Below are positions 28,151 through 36,619 of a DNA stretch of 64,000 bases, in pieces. A program made the translations under genes and the position numbers. This DNA comes from Bradyrhizobium ontarionense (GTDB taxonomy: Bacteria; Pseudomonadota; Alphaproteobacteria; Rhizobiales; Xanthobacteraceae): the NCBI RefSeq assembly GCF_021088345.1, contig NZ_CP088156.1:1240001-1304000 (forward strand). Reading direction: 5' to 3'. How positions within the stretch are numbered: position 1 is the stretch's first letter; the number at the start of each line of letters is the position of its first letter. Below the pieces are notes generated by a model that saw only the letters and a program-made list of their open reading frames with translations, was not told the origin of the DNA and did not search any database.

Positions 28151-28729
28151 TCAGCCCTGCTGGCCACCCACCTTTCCGATGAAAGGTGCAGCAATCGCCA
28201 GCTCGCCGTCCTTGATCACGAGGGGAAGCGCAGCGAGCCGCCGCGGCGCGGGACCGAACACGACCTGGGCCCCACGCCTCGGGTCGTATTCAGAGTTGTG
28301 GCACATGCATTTGAAGACATCGTCGTTGCCCTCCGTGGCCTTGATCCAGGCCGTCACCGGGCATCCCGCATGCGAGCAGATCGCCGAGTAGGCGACGATG
28401 CCCTCTACTGCGCGCGGACGCGTGTCCTCGTCGAACTCGTTCGGATCGAGCCTGACGATCAGCACCTCGTTCAGTCGTGACCCGTCACGCACGATGGCGT
28501 TCGCCGGATCCTTCGGCCATGCATGAACGGGCGGCTCGCCGATCTTCAGATCGGCGGGCGTGATCGTCTGTCCTTCGCGTTCCCCTTCCGAGAACACGAG
28601 CAGATCGCCCTTCTGCGGCTGCTTTTCCTTGCGTGGATCATCGTCGTCAGCCGCCGCGGCGACCGCGACCGACGCGCAGGCTGTAAGCGTGCCGAAAACC
28701 ACCGAGCGACGTGTCGGATGATCGTCCAT
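28151..28729 (-). CDS. Rieske 2Fe-2S protein with twin-arginine signal
   Basis: Periplasmic electron carrier of 192 residues from the ATG at 28729 (MDDHPTRRSVVFGTLTACAS). The RRSVVFG start suggests Tat export of the folded protein. The cluster motifs are CSHAGCPV and, about 20 residues later, CMCHNSEYD, giving two Cys and two His ligands plus the extra Cys pair typical of bc1-type Rieske domains. ARRL-like PAPRRLAALPLVIKDGELAI follows. No cytochrome b or c1 genes are near. It precedes the PQQ dehydrogenase by 93 bp on the same strand, so it may take or pass electrons in that oxidation system. Alternative: an arsenite-oxidase-like or orphan Rieske subunit. Confidence 0.87.
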   Translation of the reverse strand: MDDHPTRRSVVFGTLTACASVAVAAAADDDDPRKEKQPQKGDLLVFSEGEREGQTITPADLKIGEPPVHAWPKDPANAIVRDGSRLNEVLIVRLDPNEFDEDTRPRAVEGIVAYSAICSHAGCPVTAWIKATEGNDDVFKCMCHNSEYDPRRGAQVVFGPAPRRLAALPLVIKDGELAIAAPFIGKVGGQQG

Positions 28730-29216
28730 GAGACGTCTTCGCGTGTGATCTTGTATGTGAATGCTGCTGTGCAGCTCGCTGCCCCCGCAGCGCACCTTAA
28801 CGTAGAATTATTAGAAAAACGCAACCCGTCGAAATCAAGGCGCACGGCGTGTTTTCGCCGCGGTGTTTTCAAATATCGTCGCTGCTGCGCGTCATCGCTG
28901 GTGCAACAGCCGATTCGATGGTCCGTCTCATCCGTCCAGCACGAACGCGCCGTTGTGTGTTCAGACGACCGCGTCCTGTGGCAACCATGGATCCTCGTGC
29001 TCTCCATGCGGGGGGTCTGGCCGCGCAACTCCACGAGGACAAGCTCGGGTCCGTATCGAGGAGTCCGAATCGTCGGTGGCGGCTTGGGCAGAGAGCTTCG
29101 GGCACGGCGGAACTGACCCCGCGCACGGAGGTTTCAGGCCAATCCGCGGCTGGTGTGCAGCGCCAACGAGAGAGGTTGCCTAAGCGCGGGATTGCCTATA
29201 ATGCTCCGCACACAGG
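28730..29216. other. 487-bp gap upstream of the Rieske gene and tRNA-Cys
   Basis: It should contain the leftward promoter of the Rieske-PQQ operon; an AT-rich patch is at about 28798-28825. ORFs in the gap lack protein-like features. No regulator site was recognised. Confidence 0.4.
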
Positions 29217-29290
29217 GGCCACGTGGCGGAGTGGTTACGCAGCGGTCTGCAAAACCGTTTACACCAGTTCAATTCTGGTCGTGGCCTCCA
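29217..29290 (+). tRNA. tRNA-Cys (anticodon GCA)
   Basis: 74 nt including an encoded CCA. The 7-bp acceptor GGCCACG/CGTGGCC is perfect, with discriminator T. The anticodon loop has GCA at 29249-29251, and the T-arm is CCAGTTCAATTCTGG. Only one tRNA-Cys is expected in most bacteria of this group. Confidence 0.96.
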
Positions 29291-29343
29291 CTCAATCAAA
29301 TCAAGCAGTTGGACCACCGACGGCGCCGGGCGTTCTGGCTGGC

Positions 29344-29523
29344 CTAGATCGGCAGGTCGTCGATCCCGCCGGGATAGAGCGCCTGGCCGCGCGGCCATGC
29401 CAGAATGGCGCCCTGCTGCCCCGCCGCAACAGAGTTTGCCGATGGCTCGGCTCCCGTGCGGCTGACTCGCCGGCTCGCATAATCCCGAAACTGCACCACG
29501 TTCGACTTCTCAGCGTTCTGCAT
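29344..29523 (-). CDS. Small hypothetical protein, 59 residues
   Basis: Function unknown. MQNAEKSNVVQFRDYASRRV is followed by a linker and ILAWPRGQALYPGGIDDLPI. The ATG at 29523 has AAGGA about ten bases upstream; ATGs at 29532 and 29550 are alternatives. The NVVQFRDYASRR opening resembles small proteins I recall from Bradyrhizobium, but I cannot name a family. It lies between tRNA-Cys and the DTW gene on the minus strand. Confidence 0.5.
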   Translation of the reverse strand: MQNAEKSNVVQFRDYASRRVSRTGAEPSANSVAAGQQGAILAWPRGQALYPGGIDDLPI

Positions 29524-29573
29524 AGCTCGCATCCTTGTGCCATGCTGCAATGCAAGAAGCGTACCCAGAGTTC

Positions 29574-30317
29574 CTAACTCCGGCGTTTACGGCTGCGCCA
29601 ATCTGCTTTCGGGCGCGGTTTCGGCCGCGGCGTGAGTTCCGGCTGCTCCTGCTCCACCTCCCGATACCGCGTCAGCATGCGCTCGAAGCTCGCATCGAGG
29701 GCGGAGGCAATTTCCGGTCGACGCTCCAGCGCCGCCATCAGCATGCCCGCCGCCTCGATCGTCGACAGCCCGTCCCGCCGCGGTTCCCGGCGCAGCCGGC
29801 CGTAGCGCGAGGGCTGGCGCGGCCCGAGGATCACGCGCTGGCATTTCAGCATCCAGGGATTGCGCCACCACAGCGCCTTGGCCTGGCTCCAGGTGCCATC
29901 GAGCAGGATCACGCCCTCGATGGACTTGAGGATGGCGCGCTGGTTGTCGGCCACTTCGCCCTTGCGGGTCAGCGCGACTACCTCGCTCTCGGGATCCAGA
30001 TCGGCCGCCTTGGCTGAGCCGAGATAGAGAATCGCCCAGCGCGCGGGATCGGCAACCGGCCGTCCCAGCGCCTTGGCAAGGCTCGGCCAGGACAGCCCGA
30101 CCTTGACCACTGCATTCTTGAAATGCTGCGCGGCGAGCCGAGCGGTGCCGAGCGCGCGGTCCTGCTCCTGCGGGTGCTGCAGGATCAGGAGCCCCAGCCG
30201 GCTCTCGAGCGGCGTCACGCTGTCACAGATGCACAAAGGCAGCGGCTTCTGGCAGCGCGGGCAGTCGGGAGGCGCCTCAGCGGCGGGCGGCGGGTGGTCG
30301 TGTGGCAGGTCGGACAT
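29574..30317 (-). CDS. DTW-domain protein, putative tRNA acp3U aminocarboxypropyltransferase
   Basis: DTW-domain enzymes (TapT/TuaA in E. coli, human DTWD1/2) use SAM to put an aminocarboxypropyl group on tRNA uridine. It has 247 residues. A zinc-knuckle-like CPRCQKPLPLCICD (about 19-32) is followed by LLILQHPQEQDRALGTARL. The signature is LLDGTWSQAKALWWRNPWML, then LGPRQPSRYGRLRREPRRDG and LSTIEAAGMLM. The basic C-terminal tail (RPKPRPKADWRSRKRR) suits RNA binding. Residues and order are complete, so it is probably active. Its target tRNA cannot be read from sequence. Confidence 0.9.
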   Translation of the reverse strand: MSDLPHDHPPPAAEAPPDCPRCQKPLPLCICDSVTPLESRLGLLILQHPQEQDRALGTARLAAQHFKNAVVKVGLSWPSLAKALGRPVADPARWAILYLGSAKAADLDPESEVVALTRKGEVADNQRAILKSIEGVILLDGTWSQAKALWWRNPWMLKCQRVILGPRQPSRYGRLRREPRRDGLSTIEAAGMLMAALERRPEIASALDASFERMLTRYREVEQEQPELTPRPKPRPKADWRSRKRRS

Positions 30318-30356
30318 GGCGCGGCTATACGCGCCCGCGGACAGCGCGACAACGGC

Positions 30357-33300
30357 TCATTCGGCCGGAGCTGCCAGCGGCGCCGGCGCCGAGCGGCGAC
30401 GCAGCCGGTCGATCAGGAGATAGATCACCGGCGTGGTGTAGAGAGTGAGGATCTGCGACACCAGGAGGCCGCCAATGATGGTGATGCCGAGCGGCCGGCG
30501 CAGCTCGGTGCCGGGACCGGTCGCGATCACCAGCGGCAGACCGGCAAACAGCGCGGCGAGTGTCGTCATCAGGATCGGACGGAAGCGCACCCGGCAGGCT
30601 TCGAAGATCGCGTCGGCCGAGGACATGCCGCGCTGGCGCTCGGCCTCGAGCGCGAAGTCGACCAGCATGATGCCGTTCTTCTTGACGATGCCGATCAGCA
30701 GGATGATGCCGACGAAGGCGATCACGGTCAGCGGCGTATCTGTCACTTGCAAAGCGAGGAGCGCGCCGAGCCCCGCCGACGGCAGGGTCGAGATGATGGT
30801 CAGCGGATGCGCCAGGCTCTCATAGAGCACGCCGAGCACGATATACATCGCAACCAGCGCAAACAAAATCAGGAGCGGCTGGCGGCCGCTGCTCTTGTTG
30901 AAGTCGCCGGCGTTGCCGTCGAAGCTGCCGCGGATGCCCTCGGGCATGTGCAATTCGTCAACGGCGCGCTGGATGTTGGCCGTCGCGGCCTGCAGCGGCA
31001 CGTCGGGCAGCAGGTTGAACGAGACGGTGGTCGAAGGGAACGACTGCGAGTGGAACACGGCGAGCGGCGACAGGCCGCGCTCGGCCTTGACCAGCGTCGA
31101 CAGCGGGATCTGCGCGTCCCCTGCCCCGGCGACGTAGATGCGTTCGAGGTTCGAGGGGTCGGTCTGGAATTTCGGATCGATCTCCAGCACCACCATGTAC
31201 TGGTTGCGCTGGCTGTAGACGATCGAGATCTGGCGCTGCGCGAAGGCGTTATTGAGGGCATTGTCGATGTCCTGGACACGGACGCCGAGGCTCGCCGCCT
31301 TCTGGCGGTCGATCGTGAGCGCGAGCTGCAGTCCGCCGGGATCGCGGTCGCTCGAAATGTCGGTGATGCCCTCCACCGTCTCCATCCGCTTGGCGACGAT
31401 GGGCGCCCACTTCTGCAGGAGATCCAGATCGGGGCTGCTCAGCGTGTACTGATAGTCGGAATCGCTCTGGCGGCCGCCGGCGCGGACATCCTGCGCGGCA
31501 AACATGAACAGCCGGATGCCCGGCACCATTGCCAGGCTGCGCCGGAGACGGTCGATCACGAGCTGGGTCGAGACGCCGTCCCGCTCCGCCGGCGGCTTGA
31601 GATTGATGAACATGGTGCCGCGGTTCGACGTCGCGCCGCCCGGCCCGCCCCCGCCGCCGATCGTCGAGCCGATCCCGGCCACGGCCGGATCAGCCATGAC
31701 GATGTCGGCGAGCCGCTGCTGCAGCCCCAGCATCGACTGGAACGAGATGTCGGCGGAGGCGCGGGTCGCACCGATGATGAAGCCGGAATCGTCGGTCGGA
31801 AAATAGCCCTTGGGAACCTTGATGTAGAGCGTGACCGTCAGCGCGATGGTGGCGAAGAACACGATCAGCGTCAGGAACGGAAAGACCAGCACGCCCCGCA
31901 AGGTCCAGGCGTAGAAGCGGACCATGCGCGACAGCGTGCCTTCGACGATGCGGTCGAACCAGGTGGCGCGATCGGAGATCGCCTCCTTGATGTAGTGCGC
32001 GCAGATCATCGGCGTCACCGTCAGCGACACAACGGTCGAGACCACGATCGCAAAGGTCAGCGTCAGCGAGAACTCGCGCAGCAGACGCCCGATCACGCCG
32101 TCCATGAAGATCAGCGGCACGAAGGCCGCGACCAGAGACAGGCTGATCGACAGCACCGTGAAGCCGATCTGGCGCGCGCCGTCGAGCGCGGCCCGCATCG
32201 GCGGCAGGCCGTGCTCGAGATTGCGGTACATGTTCTCAATCATGACGATGGCGTCGTCGACGACGAAGCCGACGGAAATCGCCAGCGCCATCAGTGACAG
32301 ATTGTCGATCGAGAACCCCGCGAGCCACATCGCAGCACAAGTGCCCGCCAGCGCCAGCGGCACCGAGACGCCCGCCGCGACCGTCGGCACCAAGCGGCGC
32401 AGGAATACGAACACCACGAGCATGACCAGCACGGCGGTCGCGAGCAAGGTCCACTGCATGTCCTCGACCGAGGCCCTGATCGTCCCGGTCCGGTCGACCA
32501 GGGTCGAGATCTCGATGCCGACCGGAATCCACTGTTTGAGCTCGGGGATAAGCGCCTTCACGCGATCGACGGTCTCGATCACGTTGGCATCGCCCTGCTT
32601 GGCGATCTGGATCAGCACCGCCGGCTGCTTGTTGAACCAGGCGATCGAGCGCACGTTGCGCACGGAGTCCTCGACATCGGCGACATCCGACAGCCGGACG
32701 AAGCTGCCATTATTGCTCTTGATCAGGATGTCGCGGAATTCAGCCGCGGTCCGCATCTGCCGATTGATGGCGATGGTCTCGCTCTGCCGTCCACCTTCGA
32801 AGATGCCGACCGGCCCGATCGGATTGGCGTTGATGATGGCCGTTCTGATGTCGTCGGTCGAAATCCCCGCATTGGCGAGCGAGACAGGATTGAGCGCGAT
32901 GCGCACCGCCGGCTGATCGGCGCCGCTCACCGTGACATTGCCGACGCCGGGCACCTGGAACAGGCGCTGCGCGAGCACGGTGTCAGCGACGTCGTACATC
33001 GCGCTCGACGTCATCGTCTTCGAGGTCAAGGCCAGCACGAACACCGGAGCCGCAGCCGTGTTCGCCTTACGGAAGCGCGGCAAAGCCGGCAGGTCGCTCG
33101 GAAGGTCCGACAGCGACGCATTGATGGCGGCCTGGACGTCGCGCGCGGCCTTGTCGATGTCGCGGCCGATCGTGAACTGGATCTGGATATTGGTCGTGCC
33201 GAGCGAACTCGTCGAGGTGATCTGGTCGACGCCGGCGATCTCGCCGAGCCGCCGCTCCAGGGGAGCTGCGACCGTACCTGCCATGACGGAGGGATCGGCG

Positions 33301-33461
33301 CCGGGACGCGATGCCGAGACGAAGATCGACGGGAAATCGACGTTTGGCACCGGCGCGACGGGAAGGAAGATGTAGGCGACGATGCCGACCAGGAACAGGC
33401 CGATCGAGAGCAGCGTGGTGCCGACCGGTCTGCGAATGAACGGCTCGGAGATCGAAAACAT
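30357..33461 (-). CDS. RND multidrug efflux permease, second of a pair (MdtC-like)
   Basis: Inner-membrane proton-driven HAE1-type exporter of 1034 residues. The N-terminus MFSISEPFIRRPVGTTLLSI is typical. Twelve membrane segments are arranged as 1+6+5 around two large periplasmic loops. TM4 holds the proton-relay acids in SVGFVVDDAIVMIENMYRN, preceded by LSLMALAI. The stop of the upstream permease overlaps this ATG as TGATG, so the two are translationally coupled. A GTG one codon earlier is possible. In MdtABC two different permeases form the functional trimer; the same is inferred here. Confidence 0.93.
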   Translation of the reverse strand: MFSISEPFIRRPVGTTLLSIGLFLVGIVAYIFLPVAPVPNVDFPSIFVSASRPGADPSVMAGTVAAPLERRLGEIAGVDQITSTSSLGTTNIQIQFTIGRDIDKAARDVQAAINASLSDLPSDLPALPRFRKANTAAAPVFVLALTSKTMTSSAMYDVADTVLAQRLFQVPGVGNVTVSGADQPAVRIALNPVSLANAGISTDDIRTAIINANPIGPVGIFEGGRQSETIAINRQMRTAAEFRDILIKSNNGSFVRLSDVADVEDSVRNVRSIAWFNKQPAVLIQIAKQGDANVIETVDRVKALIPELKQWIPVGIEISTLVDRTGTIRASVEDMQWTLLATAVLVMLVVFVFLRRLVPTVAAGVSVPLALAGTCAAMWLAGFSIDNLSLMALAISVGFVVDDAIVMIENMYRNLEHGLPPMRAALDGARQIGFTVLSISLSLVAAFVPLIFMDGVIGRLLREFSLTLTFAIVVSTVVSLTVTPMICAHYIKEAISDRATWFDRIVEGTLSRMVRFYAWTLRGVLVFPFLTLIVFFATIALTVTLYIKVPKGYFPTDDSGFIIGATRASADISFQSMLGLQQRLADIVMADPAVAGIGSTIGGGGGPGGATSNRGTMFINLKPPAERDGVSTQLVIDRLRRSLAMVPGIRLFMFAAQDVRAGGRQSDSDYQYTLSSPDLDLLQKWAPIVAKRMETVEGITDISSDRDPGGLQLALTIDRQKAASLGVRVQDIDNALNNAFAQRQISIVYSQRNQYMVVLEIDPKFQTDPSNLERIYVAGAGDAQIPLSTLVKAERGLSPLAVFHSQSFPSTTVSFNLLPDVPLQAATANIQRAVDELHMPEGIRGSFDGNAGDFNKSSGRQPLLILFALVAMYIVLGVLYESLAHPLTIISTLPSAGLGALLALQVTDTPLTVIAFVGIILLIGIVKKNGIMLVDFALEAERQRGMSSADAIFEACRVRFRPILMTTLAALFAGLPLVIATGPGTELRRPLGITIIGGLLVSQILTLYTTPVIYLLIDRLRRRSAPAPLAAPAE

Positions 33462-36400
33462 CACTGGATGCCTTCGGTCGCACCGGCGATCGGCGGTGAT
33501 GGCAGGTCAGGCGCCGGTGGCAGTGCGCGCTCCATGCGGCGATTGATGCGGTCGAGCGCCAGATAGATCACCGGCGTCGTATACAGCGTCAGCAGCTGGC
33601 TGAGCAGCAGGCCGCCGATGATGGAGATGCCGAGCGGGAAGCGCAGCTCCGAGCCGGTGCCGCTCTCGATCGCCAGCGGCAGCGCGCCGAACAACGCGGC
33701 GAGCGTGGTCATCATGATCGGCCGGAAACGCAAGAGACAGGCCTGCACGATCGCGTCATAGGGCGTGCGGCTCTCGTGCCGTTCGGCCTCGAGCGCGAAG
33801 TCGATCATCATGATCGCGTTCTTCTTGACGATGCCCATCAGCAGGATGATGCCGATCAGCCCGATCACCGAGAGATCCTGGCCGAACAGCATCAGCGCCA
33901 GGATGGCGCCGACGCCCGCCGACGGCAGCGTCGACAGGATCGTGATCGGATGAATGTAGCTCTCGTAGAGCACGCCCAGCACGATGTAGATCGTGACGAT
34001 GGCGGCCAGAATCAGCCAGGGCTGGCCGGCCAGCGACTTGGCGAACTCAGCCGCATCGCCAGAGTAGACGCCGAGGATGCTGCCGGGCATGCCGATGCGA
34101 TTTTCGGTGGCGCGAAGCGCATCGACCGCCTCGCTCAGCGCGACGCCCGGCGCCAGGTTGAAGCTGAGCGCCACGGCAGGAAATTGCGCCTGATGCGAGA
34201 TCGCGAGCGGCGCCGTGGTGCGCTTCAGGGTCGCCACCGCCGACAGCGGGACCTGGCCGCCTGCCCCCGGCAGATAGAGCTTCGACAGGATCGAGGGATC
34301 GCGCTGGTACATCGGCAGCGCTTCCAGCACCACGCGGTACTGATTGGCCTGGCCGTAGATCGTCGAGATCTGGCGCTGCGCGAAGGCGTCGTTCAGCGTA
34401 TCGGTGACGCCCTGCAGGCTGACGCCGAGCTGGCCGGCGCGCTGACGGTCGATCGTCAGCTCGGCGCGCAGGCCGCCTTCCTGGGCCTCGGACGAGACGT
34501 CGCGGAACAACGGATCGCGCCGCATCTCCGCCACCAGCTGGCTTGCCCATTTCGACACCTCGGCGGCATCGGCGCCGGTCAGCGTGTACTGGTACTGCGA
34601 GCGGCTCGCCTGGGTCGAGATCTGCACGTCCTGGACCGGCTGGAAATACACGGTCATGCCGGGCACGCCGGACGTCTTCTGCTTCAGCCGGTCGATGACC
34701 TCAGCAACGCCGTCTTGCCGCTCGCCGAGCGGCTTCAACGTCATCACGAGACGGCCGACATTGGTGGTTGGGTTGACCGATCCGGCGCCGATCACCGAGA
34801 CGACGCCGACCACGTCAGGATCGGCCTGGATCGCAGCGGCCACATCCGCCTGGCGCTTCTTCATTTCGGCGAACGAAACATCGGGCCCGGCCTCGGTCAC
34901 CGCCGTGATCGAGCCGGTGTCCTGCAGCGGCAGGAAGCCCTTCGGTGCGACAACGTAGAGCGCCAGCGTCGCCGCCAGCGTCGCGAAGGTCACGACGAGC
35001 GTCTCGGTCTGGCGCTCCAGCACCCAGAGCAGGCTGCGTTGATAGAGCGCGACCGTGCGGTCGATGAAGCGGCTGACCGCATTCAGCCCCGGCAGCACCC
35101 ACTCCTCGCTGGCATGCTTCAACAGCCGCGAGCACATCATCGGCGTCAGCGTCAGCGACACCACCGCCGACGTGACCACCGCGATCGTTAGCGTCAACGC
35201 GAATTCGCGGAACATGCGGCCGACCAGTCCGGACATGAACAGGAGCGGAATGAACACCGCGATCAGTGACACCGTCAGCGAGATCACCGTGAAGCCGATC
35301 TCGCGCGCGCCGCGCAGCGAGGCATTCATCGCGCTGTCGCCATTCTCCATGTGGCGCACGATGTTCTCGATCATGACGATGGCGTCGTCGACGACGAAGC
35401 CGGTGCCGATGGTCAGCGCCATCAGCGACAGATTGTCGAGGCTGAAGCCGGCGAAATACATCACGCCGAAGCTCGTGATCAGCGACAAGGGCAGCGCCAC
35501 GCCGGCGATGATCGTGGCGCGCAGCGAGCGCAGGAACAGCAGCACCACCAGTGTCACCAGCACCACGCTCAGCACCAGCGTGAACTGCACGTCGTGGACC
35601 GAGGCGCGGATCGTGATGGTGCGGTCGCTGACGATGGCGAGTTTCACGCCGGCCGGAATCGTCCGTTGCAGCTTGGGGATCTCGGCGCGGATCTGCTTGA
35701 CAACCTCGATGACGTTGGCGCCCGGCTGGCGCTGAATGTCGAGGACGACGGCGGGGACGCCCTGGTACCAGCCGCCGGTGCGGTCGTTCTCGAGCCCGTC
35801 CACGATCGTGGCGACGTCGCCGATCGTGACCGGCGAGCCGTTGCGGTAGGCGATGATGATCGGTCTGTAGGCGTCGGCGGCGGCGATCTGGTCGTTGGCC
35901 GTGATCAGATAGGCCTGCTGCGCACCGTCCAGCGAGCCCTTGGGGCCGGAGACGTTGGCCCCCGCAATCGCGTTGCGCAGATCCTCCATCGAGATGCCAT
36001 AGGCGGCGAGCCGGGCCAGATCGGCCTGCACGCGTACCGCCGGCTTGAGGCCGCCGAGCACCGACACGCGGCCGACGCCGGCGACCTGGCTCAGCCGCTG
36101 CGCCATGATCGTGTCGGCCAAGTCGCTCATCGCGCGCAGCGAGATCGTGTCCGAGGTCAGAGCGAGCGTCATCACCGGGGCATCCGCCGGATTGACCTTG
36201 GCGTAAGTCGGCGGATAGGGCAGCGACTTCGGCAAGACGCCGGCGGCGGCATTGATCGCCGCCTGCACGTCCTGCGTGGCGCCGTCGATGTCGCGGCCAA
36301 GATCGAACTGCAGCGAGATCTGGCTGACGCCGAACGAGCTCGTCGAGTTCATGGCCGAGAGCGACGGGATCTGACCGAGCTGGCGCTCGAGTGGTGCGGT

Positions 36401-36589
36401 GATCAGCGAGGCGATGACGTCGGGGCTCGCCCCCGGCAGCTGGGTTGTCACCTGCACGGTCGGGAAGTCGACCTGCGGCAGGGCCGAGACCGGCAGCGCG
36501 AGATAGCCGAGCAGGCCGCCCATCAGGAGCGCGACGCCGAGCAGCGACGTTGCGATGGGACGGCGGATGAAGGGTTCGGAGACGCTCAT
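33461..36589 (-). CDS. RND multidrug efflux permease, first of a pair (MdtB-like)
   Basis: HAE1-type RND permease of 1042 residues. It starts MSVSEPFIRRPIATSLLGVA; AGG five bases upstream of the ATG at 36589 decides against the GTG just before. The family marks are LSLMALTIGTGFVVDDAIVM in TM4 and GIVKKNAIMMIDFALEAERH in the second half. It is a paralogue of the next gene and close in length to it, as in MdtB/MdtC. Substrate specificity is unknown; MdtABC-like pumps often export bile salts, flavonoids and other amphipaths. Confidence 0.93.
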   Translation of the reverse strand: MSVSEPFIRRPIATSLLGVALLMGGLLGYLALPVSALPQVDFPTVQVTTQLPGASPDVIASLITAPLERQLGQIPSLSAMNSTSSFGVSQISLQFDLGRDIDGATQDVQAAINAAAGVLPKSLPYPPTYAKVNPADAPVMTLALTSDTISLRAMSDLADTIMAQRLSQVAGVGRVSVLGGLKPAVRVQADLARLAAYGISMEDLRNAIAGANVSGPKGSLDGAQQAYLITANDQIAAADAYRPIIIAYRNGSPVTIGDVATIVDGLENDRTGGWYQGVPAVVLDIQRQPGANVIEVVKQIRAEIPKLQRTIPAGVKLAIVSDRTITIRASVHDVQFTLVLSVVLVTLVVLLFLRSLRATIIAGVALPLSLITSFGVMYFAGFSLDNLSLMALTIGTGFVVDDAIVMIENIVRHMENGDSAMNASLRGAREIGFTVISLTVSLIAVFIPLLFMSGLVGRMFREFALTLTIAVVTSAVVSLTLTPMMCSRLLKHASEEWVLPGLNAVSRFIDRTVALYQRSLLWVLERQTETLVVTFATLAATLALYVVAPKGFLPLQDTGSITAVTEAGPDVSFAEMKKRQADVAAAIQADPDVVGVVSVIGAGSVNPTTNVGRLVMTLKPLGERQDGVAEVIDRLKQKTSGVPGMTVYFQPVQDVQISTQASRSQYQYTLTGADAAEVSKWASQLVAEMRRDPLFRDVSSEAQEGGLRAELTIDRQRAGQLGVSLQGVTDTLNDAFAQRQISTIYGQANQYRVVLEALPMYQRDPSILSKLYLPGAGGQVPLSAVATLKRTTAPLAISHQAQFPAVALSFNLAPGVALSEAVDALRATENRIGMPGSILGVYSGDAAEFAKSLAGQPWLILAAIVTIYIVLGVLYESYIHPITILSTLPSAGVGAILALMLFGQDLSVIGLIGIILLMGIVKKNAIMMIDFALEAERHESRTPYDAIVQACLLRFRPIMMTTLAALFGALPLAIESGTGSELRFPLGISIIGGLLLSQLLTLYTTPVIYLALDRINRRMERALPPAPDLPSPPIAGATEGIQ

Positions 36590-36619
36590 CACGACCTGCT
36601 CGTCAATCTCTCGCTCATG

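Noticed and set aside
28849..29577. 242-codon ORF running through tRNA-Cys
   Set aside because: It reads straight through the tRNA gene and its composition is not protein-like.
30123..32297. 724-codon ORF on the plus strand opposite the RND permease
   Set aside because: Mirror frame of a clear RND transporter; low-complexity Arg/Asp/His composition and no domain.
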